From: Gammaproteobacteria bacterium | GTDB lineage: Bacteria; Pseudomonadota; Gammaproteobacteria; Ga0077554; Ga007554 | NCBI GenBank assembly: GCA_016191235.1 | Contig: JACPOZ010000023.1 | Span: 1-45,563, forward strand | Length of the DNA: 45,563 nt | Reading direction: 5' to 3' | Shown here: one piece after another, positions 30,684-39,836 of the stretch | How positions within the stretch are numbered: the stretch's first letter is position 1 | Layout of the letters: the number at the start of each line of letters is the position of its first letter | The notes under the pieces: model-generated | Told to the model about the DNA's origin: nothing | What the model saw: only the letters and a program-made list of their open reading frames with translations | Database searches by the model: none | Program-made: the position numbers and the translations under genes

Positions 30684-31652
30684 TCACCTCGGGTAGTTAT
30701 GTTTTGCCACAGAGGACCCAGAGATCACAGAGTTGCCAGGGAAGCTCGCTGCTACCGGCCCTTGCTTTTCCTCCGCATGATACGAAGACCGCACCAGCGG
30801 CCCCGCCTTTACCCACGCGAACCCCAGCGCACGCGCCTCTTGCTCGTAATCGGCGAAGGTCTCCGGGGTTATATACTCTTTGACGGGCAGATGATGGCGC
30901 GTCGGACGCAGATATTGCCCCAGCGATACGCGGCTCACACCTATGGCGCGCAGATCACGCAGCACCTGCGTCACCTCCTCGCGGCGCTCGCCCAGACCCA
31001 GCATCAACGACGACTTGGCCGCCACGTCCGGCTGGCTGGCGGCCCGTTCCAACAGGCTCAACGAGCGTTCATAGCGAGAACCCTTGCGCACGGTTTTGTA
31101 TAAACCGGGGACGGTCTCGATGTTGTGCCCCCACACCAGCGAATCTGCCCCGTCCAGCGCGGCGGTAATGGTCATTACTGCCTGCTCCTGGCACTGCTGA
31201 AAATCCGGCGTCAACAGTTCCAGGCCAATACCGGGCTTGCGGCGGCGCAGTTCGCGGACCGTATCTGCGAACACTTTTGCCCCGCCGTCCGGCAGATCGT
31301 CACGATTCACCGAGGTCAGCACCACATACCCCAGGCCCATGTTGATGACAGCATCCGCCACGCGGCGTGGCTCGTCGAGATCGTATGACTCGGGGCGGCC
31401 GGTCTTTACCGCGCAGAAGCCACAGGCGCGGGTACAGGTGTCGCCAAGCAGCATGAAGGTGGCCGTGCCACGGCTCCAGCATTCGCCCCGGTTCGGGCAG
31501 CGCGCCGCCTCGCACACCGTGTGCAAGGCATTGCCGCGCACGGTATCTGCGGTTAACGCATATTGGGAATGATCGCCGAGATGCTGGCGTATCCACTGCG
31601 GCATACGCCCCACATTGGGCTGATCAAAAACAGGTTTTATGGCTAGCGACAT
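30684..31652 (-). CDS. lipA: lipoyl synthase
   Basis: A 322-residue radical SAM enzyme that inserts two sulfurs into octanoyl groups on proteins such as GcvH. The auxiliary cluster Cys47, Cys52 and Cys58 lie in [13 protein letters not shown]; the SAM cluster Cys73, Cys77 and Cys80 lie in TCTRACGFC; a Ser near the C-terminus (VRSSYHAEE) completes the auxiliary cluster. The last residues ([17 protein letters not shown]) lie in a dispersed repeat rather than conserved LipA sequence, so the C-terminus was extended by it. It is the first gene after the glycine riboswitch, with gcvT overlapping its stop region. Confidence 0.95.
   Translation of the reverse strand: MSLAIKPVFDQPNVGRMPQWIRQHLGDHSQYALTADTVRGNALHTVCEAARCPNRGECWSRGTATFMLLGDTCTRACGFCAVKTGRPESYDLDEPRRVADAVINMGLGYVVLTSVNRDDLPDGGAKVFADTVRELRRRKPGIGLELLTPDFQQCQEQAVMTITAALDGADSLVWGHNIETVPGLYKTVRKGSRYERSLSLLERAASQPDVAAKSSLMLGLGERREEVTQVLRDLRAIGVSRVSLGQYLRPTRHHLPVKEYITPETFADYEQEARALGFAWVKAGPLVRSSYHAEEKQGPVAASFPGNSVISGSSVAKHNYPR
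30706..30733. repeat. solo repeat arm inside the 3' end of lipA
   Basis: GCCACAGAGGACCCAGAGAT continuing to CACAG resembles the arms of the element at 29023-29172. It encodes most of the extra LipA C-terminal residues. Confidence 0.65.
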
Positions 31653-31674
31653 GGGTTTCCTGGAGCTGCAAAAC

Positions 31675-31716
31675 AAAAAAAGGGCGGCAGATAAACTACA
31701 CGCTTATCTGCCGCCC
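31675..31716 (-). terminator. riboswitch expression-platform terminator
   Basis: On the minus strand GGGCGGCAGATAA (complement of 31704-31716) pairs perfectly with TTATCTGCCGCCC (complement of 31682-31694) over 13 bp with a 9-base loop, followed by a run of seven T. It lies directly after the glycine aptamers and 22 bases before the lipA ATG, so it is the on/off element of the switch. Confidence 0.9.
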
Positions 31717-31717
31717 C

Positions 31718-31897
31718 TCTGTCCTGTGTACCTGAGAGCTTGAGCCCCTTCGGCGGGTCTGTCCGGGCATGCCGACGACCACTCTCCAGAGTCAACCCTC
31801 TCCCCCGGTCCTTTTGCCTGAGCGATTCCGGGCGGTTTGCGCCTTCGGCGTCCCGCATCTCAAAACGAGCGCGGGATCTCTTCCAGGGGAGGGATGT
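31718..31897 (-). promoter_or_regulatory. tandem glycine riboswitch
   Basis: Two successive aptamers are readable on the minus strand. The first contains GAGATGCGGGACGCCGAAGG followed by GCAAACC and TCAGGCAAAAGGACCG; the second contains CCGCCGAAGGGGC and CTCTCAGGTACACAGGACAG. These are the conserved GCCGAAGG and CAGG-AAAGGAC blocks of the gcvT riboswitch. It precedes lipA-gcvT-gcvH-gcvPA-tpx-gcvPB-dgkA. Known members with this terminator arrangement turn the genes on when glycine binds cooperatively. Confidence 0.93.
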
Positions 31898-31904
31898 TGA
31901 GGTG

Positions 31905-31910
31905 ATAATA
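31905..31910 (-). promoter_or_regulatory. probable -10 element of the glycine-riboswitch operon
   Basis: TATTAT on the minus strand, within TATATTATC, ends about 8 bases before the first paired bases of the aptamer, which places a start site near 31898. The corresponding -35 (GTGTCG near 31933-31928) is weak. Confidence 0.5.
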
Positions 31911-32027
31911 TACTATGCCTGCGCCAGCGACACCAGTGCGCGCAATATTCCGGGCCAGAACATAAGTAGTATTAAATATGCTATAACCACCACTACACCT
32001 ATCAAACAGACCGCCAAGGTTACCCGA

Positions 32028-34565
32028 ATGCGCTTTGACACTATCTTCGAGCACGCACCGTTCAGCATCCAGGTGTTTTCGCCGGAGGGCGAGACCATCC
32101 TCGCCAATCGCGCCTGGATGGAGCTATGGCGCATCTCACTGGAAAGAATAAAGGGTTACAACATCCTGCGTGACCCGCAACTGGTCGAAAAAGGGGTAAT
32201 GTCCTATATCCAGCGGGCTTTTTCGGGGGAAGCTACGGTGGTTCCCGCTATCTGGTATGACGCCGAGAGGGTTGACCCTGACTGCGTACCACCACGTTGG
32301 GTACGCGCGTTCATCTACCCCATCATGGACGGCGCGCGGATCACCGAGGTGGTCATCATGCACGAGGACCTCACCGCTCAAAAACTCGCCGAAGATGAAT
32401 TGCTCAAAACACGCGACGAACTGGAACAAAGGGTACAAGTGCGTACTATCGAGCTCGAAAAGGCCAATGACGCGCTGCGGGCGGAAATTGCAGAGCGCAA
32501 ATTAGCCGAAGGCGCATTGTTTACAAGCGAAGAACGCCTGGCGCATTTTTTCACGGCCTCTTACGAAGGGCTGTTATTTCACGAAAATGGCATCATTCTC
32601 GACATTAACCCTGCCATCACCGAGCTCCTCGGCCCCGCTCCGGAAAAAATCATCGGCAAGCACATCCTGGAATTTGTCGCGCCGGAGTCTCTCAAAAAGG
32701 TGATCGCCAACATGCAGGCCGGGGAGGAAGGACCCTATGAGGTGATCGTCAAGAGAAGCGACGGCTCGACTATCCCCGCAGAGGTGCGCGCCAAAAGTGT
32801 CGAATATCAGGGCCGCACGATTCGGGTAGTGGCCGCACAGGACATCCGGGAACGCAAGAAAGCCGAAGAAAAACTACGCCAAGCCGCCACGGTATTCGAC
32901 AATACCAGCGAAGCCATTGTCATTACCGATGCCGAACACAACATCGTTGCCGTCAACCGGGCTTTCAGCGACATTACCGGCTATGAGCCGCCCGAAGTGC
33001 TGGGCAAGACCCCGCGCACCTATCAATCAGGCCGACATAACAAGACCGTGCTCACCGAGCTGCAAAATTCGCTGGAAACCCACGGCCAGTGGCGCGGTGA
33101 AATCTGGAACCGGCGCAAGAGCGGCGACATCTACCCTGCTTTGGAATGCGTAACGGAAATAAAGGATGAACATGGCCGAGTCACCAACACCGTGAGGGTG
33201 TTTTCGGACATAAGCGCCATGAAAGAGTCGGAAAAAAGGCTCCACTACCTTGCGCACCACGACGCGCTCACCGGACTTCCCAATCGCCTGCTGTTCCAGG
33301 AAAACCTCAATCAAGCACTACGCCGCGCCAAGCGCCACAAGCAGCGCGTCGCGCTGCTGTTCCTGGACCTGGATCGCTTCAAGATCATCAACGACACCTT
33401 GGGACACGCCTGCGGCGACCGGTTGTTGCAAGAGACGGCCTTGCGCTTGCGGAAGGCGGTGCGGGCGGAAGACATGGTGGCACGGCTGGGCGGCGATGAG
33501 TTCACCATTATCCTGGCCGATATCGCTCACCCCGAGGATGCGGCGATACTCGCCAAGAAACTCATCGACGCCGTCGCCGAGCCGATCGTTACCGACGGAC
33601 ACGAGATCACCACCTCCACCAGCATGGGCATCAGCATCTATCCCGACGACGCCGAAGACAGCGAAGACCTTGCCAAGGCAGCCGATGCGGCGATGTATCG
33701 CGCCAAGGAACAGGGCAGGAACAATTACCAGTTCTATGCAGCGGAGCTGACCACAAAGGCCTTCGAACACCTCTCCCTTGAGCAGGGTTTGCGGCAGGCC
33801 CTGGCCCGGGATGAGTTCATCCTGCACTATCAACCGCAATTCACGCTCAAGGATAACTCCCTCTATGGCGTAGAGGCATTGATTCGCTGGCAACACCCCA
33901 AACTTGGCCTGGTGCCGCCGAGTAAATTCATGCCTGTGGCCGAGGAAACCGGACTCATCGAACCCATCGGCGAATGGGTGCTGCGCACCGCCTGCAATGA
34001 CGCCAAGGCATGGCACGAGGCTGGCCTGCCGTGGCTACGGGTCGCGGTCAACATCGCGGGGCGGCAAATCCTGCGCGGCAATATCCTGAACACGCTGAAC
34101 ACCATCCAGGAAGAAGCCGGGCTGCGTCCCGGCGAGTTGCAACTTGAACTGGAAATTACCGAGAGTGACCTTAAAGTCGCAGAGCATAGCATCGAATTGC
34201 TGAGAAGCCTCAAATCGCTGGGTGTGACGCTCGCCATCGACGATTTCGGCACGGGTTATTCCTCCTTGAGCCGCCTGAAACACCTGCCGATCGATACCCT
34301 CAAGATCGACCGTTCGTTTGTTAGGGATATCCCTCATGATGCGGATGATGTCGCCATCGCCAACGCGATTATCGCCATGGCCCACAGCCTGAAACTAAAG
34401 GTCGTTGCCGAGGGCGTGGAAACCGCCGAGCAGCTCGCATTCCTGCGCGCACAGCAGTGCGATATCGTGCAGGGATATTTCTTCAACAAACCAATGCCTG
34501 CCGACGAATTGCTGGCTCTGCTGTCGAATCCGGCTGCTGCCTGGGAAGGTCTGGGATGGCTGTGA
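32028..34565 (+). CDS. PAS-PAS-PAS-GGDEF-EAL cyclic di-GMP signalling protein
   Basis: About 845 residues from ATG 32028 (AAGG 8 bases upstream); an open frame extends further upstream across the riboswitch on the other strand, but without conserved sequence. Order: PAS 1 (about 3-115, FEHAPFSIQVFSPEGETILAN), coiled coil (about 125-165), PAS 2 (about 170-285), PAS 3 (about 290-405, VFDNTSEAIVITDAEHNIV), GGDEF (about 410-575) with intact RLGGDEF at 488-492, and EAL (about 590-835) with Glu616 in GVEALIRW, then LEITES and IDDFGTGYSSL. Both catalytic sites look intact, so it could make or degrade cyclic di-GMP. No membrane segment, so it is cytosolic. Confidence 0.93.
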   Translation: MRFDTIFEHAPFSIQVFSPEGETILANRAWMELWRISLERIKGYNILRDPQLVEKGVMSYIQRAFSGEATVVPAIWYDAERVDPDCVPPRWVRAFIYPIMDGARITEVVIMHEDLTAQKLAEDELLKTRDELEQRVQVRTIELEKANDALRAEIAERKLAEGALFTSEERLAHFFTASYEGLLFHENGIILDINPAITELLGPAPEKIIGKHILEFVAPESLKKVIANMQAGEEGPYEVIVKRSDGSTIPAEVRAKSVEYQGRTIRVVAAQDIRERKKAEEKLRQAATVFDNTSEAIVITDAEHNIVAVNRAFSDITGYEPPEVLGKTPRTYQSGRHNKTVLTELQNSLETHGQWRGEIWNRRKSGDIYPALECVTEIKDEHGRVTNTVRVFSDISAMKESEKRLHYLAHHDALTGLPNRLLFQENLNQALRRAKRHKQRVALLFLDLDRFKIINDTLGHACGDRLLQETALRLRKAVRAEDMVARLGGDEFTIILADIAHPEDAAILAKKLIDAVAEPIVTDGHEITTSTSMGISIYPDDAEDSEDLAKAADAAMYRAKEQGRNNYQFYAAELTTKAFEHLSLEQGLRQALARDEFILHYQPQFTLKDNSLYGVEALIRWQHPKLGLVPPSKFMPVAEETGLIEPIGEWVLRTACNDAKAWHEAGLPWLRVAVNIAGRQILRGNILNTLNTIQEEAGLRPGELQLELEITESDLKVAEHSIELLRSLKSLGVTLAIDDFGTGYSSLSRLKHLPIDTLKIDRSFVRDIPHDADDVAIANAIIAMAHSLKLKVVAEGVETAEQLAFLRAQQCDIVQGYFFNKPMPADELLALLSNPAAAWEGLGWL

Positions 34566-34590
34566 AAGATCACATGAAGTCACCACATGG

Positions 34591-34834
34591 TCCACGAAAG
34601 ACACGAAAAGCACGAAAAAACCAAAAATGCCGAAATTTTATCCCAGATTATCCCACGCCCCAAAACCGTTCGCCCTGAGCCTGTCGAAGGGCCGTTCATG
34701 GTTCGATAAGCTCAGGGCGAACGGCGGTGTACTCCCTATTTCGCCGTGGGACAATCTGGGTTGGAAATAGAACAACAAACATAGGTTTTTGTACTTTTTA
34801 TGTTCGTGTTCGTGCTTTTCGTGTCTTTCGTGGA
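34591..34834. repeat. three palindromic repeats nested concentrically
   Basis: The outer arms (34591-34614 and 34811-34834, 24 bp, TCCACGAAAGACACGAAAAG...) are exact complements. Inside them CCCAGATTATCCCACG (34642-34657) pairs with CGTGGGACAATCTGGG (34745-34760). Inside those CCGTTCGCCCTGAGC (34666-34680) pairs exactly with 34710-34724. The outer arms are like the 17863/20393 elements; the middle unit recurs alone at 40527. Nothing in these 316 bases between the EAL gene and the permease gene is coding. Confidence 0.9.
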
Positions 34835-34881
34835 CGGTGCAGGGCTTCACACAATCGCCCTGCTGTGAACCCCGGAAGCCT

Positions 34882-36498
34882 TTACTTCGCCGAACGCCTC
34901 ACCAGCAAAATCACCGGGATCAATCCCACCAGCACCAGGGTCAACGCGGGCAAAGCGGCGGCTTCCCATTCGCCCTCCGAGGTCATCTCGAAGATGCGGA
35001 TCGCCAGCGTATCCCAGTCGAAGGGGCGCAGCAGCAGAGTAGCGGGCAACTCTTTCATTACGTCGACGAACACCAGCAGCGCGGCGGTGAGCAGGCCAGG
35101 GCGCAACATGGGGAGGTAGATGCGCCACAATATCTCGCGGTTACCCGCACCCAGGCTGCGCGCGGCCTGCTGGATGGAGGGGGTGATGCGCTCCAGCCCG
35201 CTCTCCACCGGGCCATGCGCCACGGCGAGAAAACGCACCAGATAGGCAAACAGCAGGGCGATGACGCTGCCGCTGAGCAGCAGCCCGGTTGAGACGCCAA
35301 ACCAGCGCTGCGCCAGCGCATCAACGCCCTGATCCGTCCAGGTGAAGAACAGCATGATGCCCACCGCCAGCACCGAGCCTGGCATGGCGTAACCGAGTGT
35401 CGCCATGCGCACCGCCAGGCCGGTCATCTTGCCCGGCCAGAGCTTGTTTACATAGCCAAGCAGCAGCGCACCGCTTGCAGTGAGTAGCGCGGCGAGCGCG
35501 CCCAGCATCAGGGTGTGGGCTACAAACTCCCAATAGCGTTCATCCAGATCGGCAAGCGCCGTGCCGGCCACCCAGATCACCAGTTGCGCCACCGGGATCA
35601 GAAAGGCCAGCGCCAGCACCAGCGTAGCCGCCGCCGTGGCAGACCACGCGCGCACGCCTTTCAGCTTATAGCGGAATTCCGAGGCGCGCCTGCCGCTGCT
35701 GTAAAAACGCGCCCGCCCCCGCCAGCGCCGCTCGCCATACAGCGCAAGGGCGACAAACAGCAGCAGCAGGGTGGAAAGCTGCGCTGCGGCGTGGATGTTG
35801 AATAAACCGAACCAGGCCTTGTAAATGGCGGTGGTGAAGGTATCGTAATTGAAGATCGCCACCGCGCCGAAATCGGCCAGCGTCTCCATCAAGGCCAAGG
35901 CAACGCCCGCAGCTATCGCCGGACGCGCCATGGGCAGACAGATGCGCAAAAACACCTGCCACGGCGCAAGGCCGAGGATGCGCCCGCTCTCCAGCATGTT
36001 GCGCCCCTGGCCGAGAAAGGCCGCGCGCGCCAGCATGTACACATAGGGATACAGCGCCAGCGCCAGCACGGCGATAACACCACCCTCGGAGCGGATGGGC
36101 GGAAACCAGACATTCTCCGGACCGAGCAACTCCCGCAGACCACTCTGCACCGGGCCGCTGAAATCCAGCAGGCCCACCGCGACAAACGCCAGCACATAGG
36201 TGGGAATACCCAGCGGCAGCATCAGCGCCCAGTCGAAGACGCGGCGCCCCGGAAACTCGCACATGGCTGTCAGCCACGCCAGGCCCACGCCGAGCAGCAG
36301 CACACCAAGACCGACACCGATGACCAGCACGGCAGTATTGCGCAGCAGCTCACCCAGCACCGTATCGGCCAGATGCCGCCACACCTCACCTTCCGCCACC
36401 AGCCAGGCGGGCAGCAGCGTCAGGAGGGGGATCGACACCAGCAATGCGACGCCCAGGCTGGCCAGCCGCCACCCGCCGCCGCTGGCGGCAAAGTTCAC
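34882..36498 (-). CDS. iron(III) ABC transporter permease (FbpB/SfuB type)
   Basis: A 538-residue permease with about twelve membrane helices in two homologous halves. Each half has an EAA loop for the ATPase: ESGRILGLAPWQVFLRICLP and QQAARSLGAGNREILWRIYLP. This fused-half architecture is that of FbpB/SfuB permeases for ferric iron. The start is GTG 36498 with GGAG 5 bases upstream. It follows the binding protein gene by 13 bases. No ATPase gene lies downstream; the operon ends in palindromic repeats. Confidence 0.9.
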   Translation of the reverse strand: MNFAASGGGWRLASLGVALLVSIPLLTLLPAWLVAEGEVWRHLADTVLGELLRNTAVLVIGVGLGVLLLGVGLAWLTAMCEFPGRRVFDWALMLPLGIPTYVLAFVAVGLLDFSGPVQSGLRELLGPENVWFPPIRSEGGVIAVLALALYPYVYMLARAAFLGQGRNMLESGRILGLAPWQVFLRICLPMARPAIAAGVALALMETLADFGAVAIFNYDTFTTAIYKAWFGLFNIHAAAQLSTLLLLFVALALYGERRWRGRARFYSSGRRASEFRYKLKGVRAWSATAAATLVLALAFLIPVAQLVIWVAGTALADLDERYWEFVAHTLMLGALAALLTASGALLLGYVNKLWPGKMTGLAVRMATLGYAMPGSVLAVGIMLFFTWTDQGVDALAQRWFGVSTGLLLSGSVIALLFAYLVRFLAVAHGPVESGLERITPSIQQAARSLGAGNREILWRIYLPMLRPGLLTAALLVFVDVMKELPATLLLRPFDWDTLAIRIFEMTSEGEWEAAALPALTLVLVGLIPVILLVRRSAK

Positions 36499-36511
36499 GG
36501 GTACTCCGCTG

Positions 36512-37531
36512 TCATTTATACCCGGCCCGGTCCATCAACATCACCGCTTTGGCCTGCAACTTGCCGGCTTCCGCGACGTTGATGCTGTCCTGCTTGAAAC
36601 TGCCCCACGCCGCGACGAGCGGATCAGGCTTGACCTTGGGGTTCACCGGGAACTCAAGGTTGGCGTCGGCGAAGAGGTTCTGCGCCTTTGCGGAAGACAG
36701 CCACTCCAGGAACTTCACTGCGGCCTCGGGATGCTTGGCATGCCTGGTCACGCCCGCGCCCGACACGTTGACGTGTACGCCACGGTCATTCTGGTTGGGC
36801 CAGAAAATGCCCATCGGCACGTTGGGATTTTTGCGTTTGAGGCGGCCATAGTAATAACTGTTGACGATACCCACGTCACACTGCCCCGCCGCCATGGCAT
36901 CCAGCAGGTTCTCATCGTCCGAGAAGGGCGGGGTCGCCAGGTTTTTCACCCACGACTTCACAATCTCTTCGCTCTTCGCCTCACCCAGCTCTGCAATCAT
37001 CATTGCCACCAGCGACTGGTTATAAACCTTCTTGGAGCTGCGCAGGCACAACCGGCCCTTCCACTTGGCATCACCCAGCGCCTCGTAAGTGGACAGATCA
37101 CCCGGCTTGACCTTCTTGTTATTGTAGACAATGGTGCGGGCACGCACCGACAGGCCGTACCACTGGCCGTCCGGATCACGCAGATGCGCGGGGACATTCT
37201 CGTTGAGAACTTTCGAGTCCACCTTGGCCAGCAGCCCGCTTTGCTCCGCCTGCCACAGATTGCCCGCATCCACCGTAATCAGCAGATCTGCGGGCGTCTT
37301 CGCCCCTTCGGCCTTGAGGCGCTCCAGCAGCGGACCCTCCTTGCCCGTCAACAGCTTGATGTGTGTGCCGGTTTCTTGCTGGTATGCATTTATCAGCGGC
37401 TTGACCAATCTCTCAATGCGTGCGGAATACACCACCAGTTCCTCCGCAGCCTGTGCATTGGCCGCCGGAAAGGCAAACAACACGCTCACTGCGAGGGTGG
37501 TAAAAAAGGCGCTGCGTTTAATTTGAGGCAT
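36512..37531 (-). CDS. iron(III) ABC transporter periplasmic binding protein
   Basis: A 339-residue FbpA/FutA-like protein. ATG 37531 has GGAG 7 bases upstream; the signal peptide ([20 protein letters not shown]...) is cut near ANAQA. The mature start [20 protein letters not shown] and the tyrosine cluster VNSYYYGRL, which coordinates ferric ion in this family, are visible, as is the [15 protein letters not shown] tail. A near-perfect Fur box 36 bases upstream of the ATG fits iron repression. Partner: the permease that follows. Confidence 0.93.
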   Translation of the reverse strand: MPQIKRSAFFTTLAVSVLFAFPAANAQAAEELVVYSARIERLVKPLINAYQQETGTHIKLLTGKEGPLLERLKAEGAKTPADLLITVDAGNLWQAEQSGLLAKVDSKVLNENVPAHLRDPDGQWYGLSVRARTIVYNNKKVKPGDLSTYEALGDAKWKGRLCLRSSKKVYNQSLVAMMIAELGEAKSEEIVKSWVKNLATPPFSDDENLLDAMAAGQCDVGIVNSYYYGRLKRKNPNVPMGIFWPNQNDRGVHVNVSGAGVTRHAKHPEAAVKFLEWLSSAKAQNLFADANLEFPVNPKVKPDPLVAAWGSFKQDSINVAEAGKLQAKAVMLMDRAGYK

Positions 37532-37566
37532 TGTCGTTCTCCAGGAAATCCACATTAATCTTTAGT

Positions 37567-37587
37567 TAATGATAATGATTATCATTA
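37567..37587 (-). promoter_or_regulatory. Fur box
   Basis: TAATGATAAT-G-ATTATCATTA is a perfect 10-1-10 palindrome matching the classical Fur consensus. It lies 36 bases before the ATG of the iron binding-protein gene on the minus strand. It also lies 162 bases from the plus-strand lipoprotein start, so control of that gene is possible but less likely. Confidence 0.92.
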
Positions 37588-37588
37588 G

Positions 37589-37637
37589 TAGGTGCAACTG
37601 GTTTTGCGGCGCCGCGCACCCCAAGGAATTGCACCTA
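37589..37637. repeat. short palindromic repeat in the divergent iron/lipoprotein region
   Basis: TAGGTGCAA (37589-37597) and TTGCACCTA (37629-37637) are exact complements enclosing a GC-rich segment (GGCGCCGCGC). It abuts the Fur box. The remaining bases to 37748 show no further clear site. Confidence 0.6.
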
Positions 37638-37748
37638 TTAAAGATGCGCGCCGCGCTGCCGATATCTCCCAAGCGAAGCTGGATTTTGATGGGCGCCCTA
37701 TACCCCCGGAAAGCAAGGACCAGCGCAAACGTTTGTGGAGATTGAGAC

Positions 37749-39697
37749 ATGCATAAAACCGTAAAAAAATTATTGCCTTATTGCTGATGACGGCCGTGCT
37801 GGCGGGATGCGGCGGAGGGGACGACGCCTTTAAAGGCAACACATCCTCCACCACAACCACGCCTACGACGGGACCTGGCACGACTACACCCGCCACGCCA
37901 TCCGCCCCCGTCGCCAGCCTGCAGTTTCTGGTCAGCAGCCCGCAACTGCTCTCCGCCGGTTCCCAGGATGTAACGTTGACCGCGCTCGCCAAGGATGCCA
38001 ACAATAATTTTGTCTCCGGTGCCCCCGTCGCGTTTGCCGCCTCATCGGGCGGTATCCAGGTAGTCAAGGGCACTACCGATGACTCGGGAGCGGCCAGCGC
38101 CAAACTTTCCCTTGGCGGCGACCCGTCCAACCGCACCATCACCGTAACAGCGACCTCCGGCACCCTGATCGCCACCAACAAGGTTGTGGTAACGGGCACC
38201 GCCATCACCTTCAATGGCAGCAAATCGGTGGTGATGGGCAAAACGGCAAAATGGACCATCTTCCTGAAGGATTCCGCAGGGAAAGGCATACCGAATACGC
38301 CCGTGACGGTCACCTCCGCCAAAGGCAATACCCTCGCCCTCAGCAGCACAGTGACGGACATCCTCAACAACCCGGTGACGGATGCCAATGGCGCGGTAAC
38401 CCTGAATATAATCGCCGTGGCGGCAGGCGCCGATACCATTACCGCCACCGCCGCTGGGGCCAGCGGCCAGTCGCCCTTGACGGTGGATTCGTCGAGCTTT
38501 GCCTTCACCGGCCCGGCCAGCGCCGCAGAGGTGGCGCTGGGTGCTGGGCAAAACATCACCGTCCAGTGGCTGATTGGCGGCACGCCACAGGTTGGCCAAA
38601 CCATCGGTTTCAGCGCCAGCCGCGGCACGCTCAGCAGCACCACGGCCGTTACCGATAGCAGTGGCGATGCCACAATCAGTATCTCCTCGCTCAGTGCCGG
38701 TCCGTCGGTGATTACCGCCAAAACCCCCGGCGGCTCCGCCTCAACTGACTTGACCATTGAATTTGTCGCAACCACAGTGACCTCCATGACCGTGCAGGCC
38801 GACCCGGCGCTGATCTCGACCAACGGCGACACCAGCACGATCACCGCAACGCTACGCGATGTAAATAACAATCTGGTCAAAAACAAGACCGTCAGATTTT
38901 CCGTATTCGATGTGAGCGGCGGCAACATTTCGCCCAACGAAGCGGTTACCGACAGCTCCGGCCGCGCCAGCACCACCTACACCAGCAGCCTTTCGTCAAG
39001 CGCCAAAGACGGCGTGGTGGTGACAGCGATTGTCGATGGTACCAGCGTGAGCAACTCCGCAAAGCTCACCGTCGGCTCCAAAGCGCTGTTCATCGCGCTG
39101 GGCACGGGAAACCAGCTCGTAGTCGAAGATGCCACGCGTTACAGGATGCCGTACTCGGTGCTGGTGACCGACGCGGCAGGCAACCCGGTCAAGAATGCGC
39201 CGGTAACCCTGAGCCTGATACCGTATTTGTATCGCAAAGGCATAAATGTTCCTACCTATAATTTGACCAGCTCTTTCGTACGCTGGGCGGCAAGCGGTAG
39301 TAGCGGCGCGCTAACAACCCCCGTATCATGTTTCAACGAAGACCTGAACTTGAATGGGATTTTCGAGAAGTCTCCTGAGTCGTCAACCCCAGATTATGAC
39401 GAAAACAATAACGGCCGGCTGGAGCCAGGCAATGTCGCCACGGTAACGCCAAGGAACGTGACTACAGATGAAAATGGCTTTGCCTTGGTCGACATCATCT
39501 ATGCCAAGCAATATGCTCAATGGGCGGCAATGTCCCTGGAAGCCAGGGCGTCGGTAGCGGGTAGTGAGGCGTTAACGCGGGCTTATGTTCCGCTCCTTGG
39601 GTTCGCGGATGATTTCAATAAGGAAACGGTGCTGCCCCCAGGCTATGTAAGCCCCTTCGGCATACAGCAAAACTGCGCCATCAATGAAATGCCATAA
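37749..39697 (+). CDS. surface lipoprotein with Big/invasin-like Ig domains, start needs a -1 frameshift
   Basis: The main frame (stop at 39697) runs from about 37757 and begins RKKIIALLLMTAVLAGC, an ideal lipoprotein signal and lipobox with no start codon. A perfect start, ATG 37749 with GGAG 8 bases upstream, begins MHKTVKK one frame away; the two join if the run of seven A at 37763-37769 is read as eight. The alternative start TTG 37781 gives a signal without positive charges. The mature protein (about 640 residues) has a Thr/Pro linker (TTTTPTTGPG) and at least four Ig-like Big_1 repeats (SAGSQDVTLTALAKDANNN, VTDSSGDATISI, STNGDTSTITATLRDVNNN, VLVTDAAGNPVKNAPVTL). It is probably an outer-membrane adhesin-like lipoprotein. 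Confidence 0.8.
37763..37769 (+). other. A-AAA-AAA slippery tract at the start of the lipoprotein gene
   Basis: In the frame of ATG 37749 the codons are GTA AAA AAA TTA, so the seven A form the canonical A-AAA-AAA heptamer in zero frame. A -1 slip reads ATT ATT GCC next and enters the long open frame. It may instead mark a phase-variable tract or a sequencing miscount. Confidence 0.7.
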
Positions 39698-39727
39698 TTA
39701 GGCCCGGCTTCCCAGCCAAGTAGCTCC

Positions 39728-39773
39728 CTTCAGCCCCGCAGCCTCAAAAAGGTCTCGGGGCTGAAGTTTTTTT
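39728..39773 (+). terminator. intrinsic terminator after the lipoprotein gene
   Basis: CTTCAGCCCCG (39728-39738) pairs exactly with CGGGGCTGAAG (39756-39766), 17-base loop, followed by seven T. It lies 30 bases after the stop. Confidence 0.88.
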
Positions 39774-39836
39774 GCGCTCCCCATCGGCATCACCAAAACC
39801 GGCCATTAACGCCCGGTTTTAGGGTAATATTTGCCC

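Noticed and set aside
31740..32027. Upstream extension of the GGDEF-EAL frame across the riboswitch region
   Set aside because: Sequence lacks conservation and runs antisense to the aptamers; ATG 32028 has a ribosome binding site and starts directly at PAS.
34882..36498. Thiamine or molybdate permease instead of iron
   Set aside because: Fused twelve-helix form, the FbpA-like partner with its Tyr cluster and the Fur box all favour ferric iron.
37640..37748. Possible cyclic di-GMP riboswitch before the lipoprotein gene
   Set aside because: Only scattered similarity (GGAAAGCAAGG); the conserved core blocks of GEMM are not present.
37585..38976. 463-codon minus-strand frame opposite the Ig-domain lipoprotein
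   Set aside because: Mirror of the repetitive Thr/Ser-rich coding strand; no ribosome binding site, and it overlaps the Fur box region.
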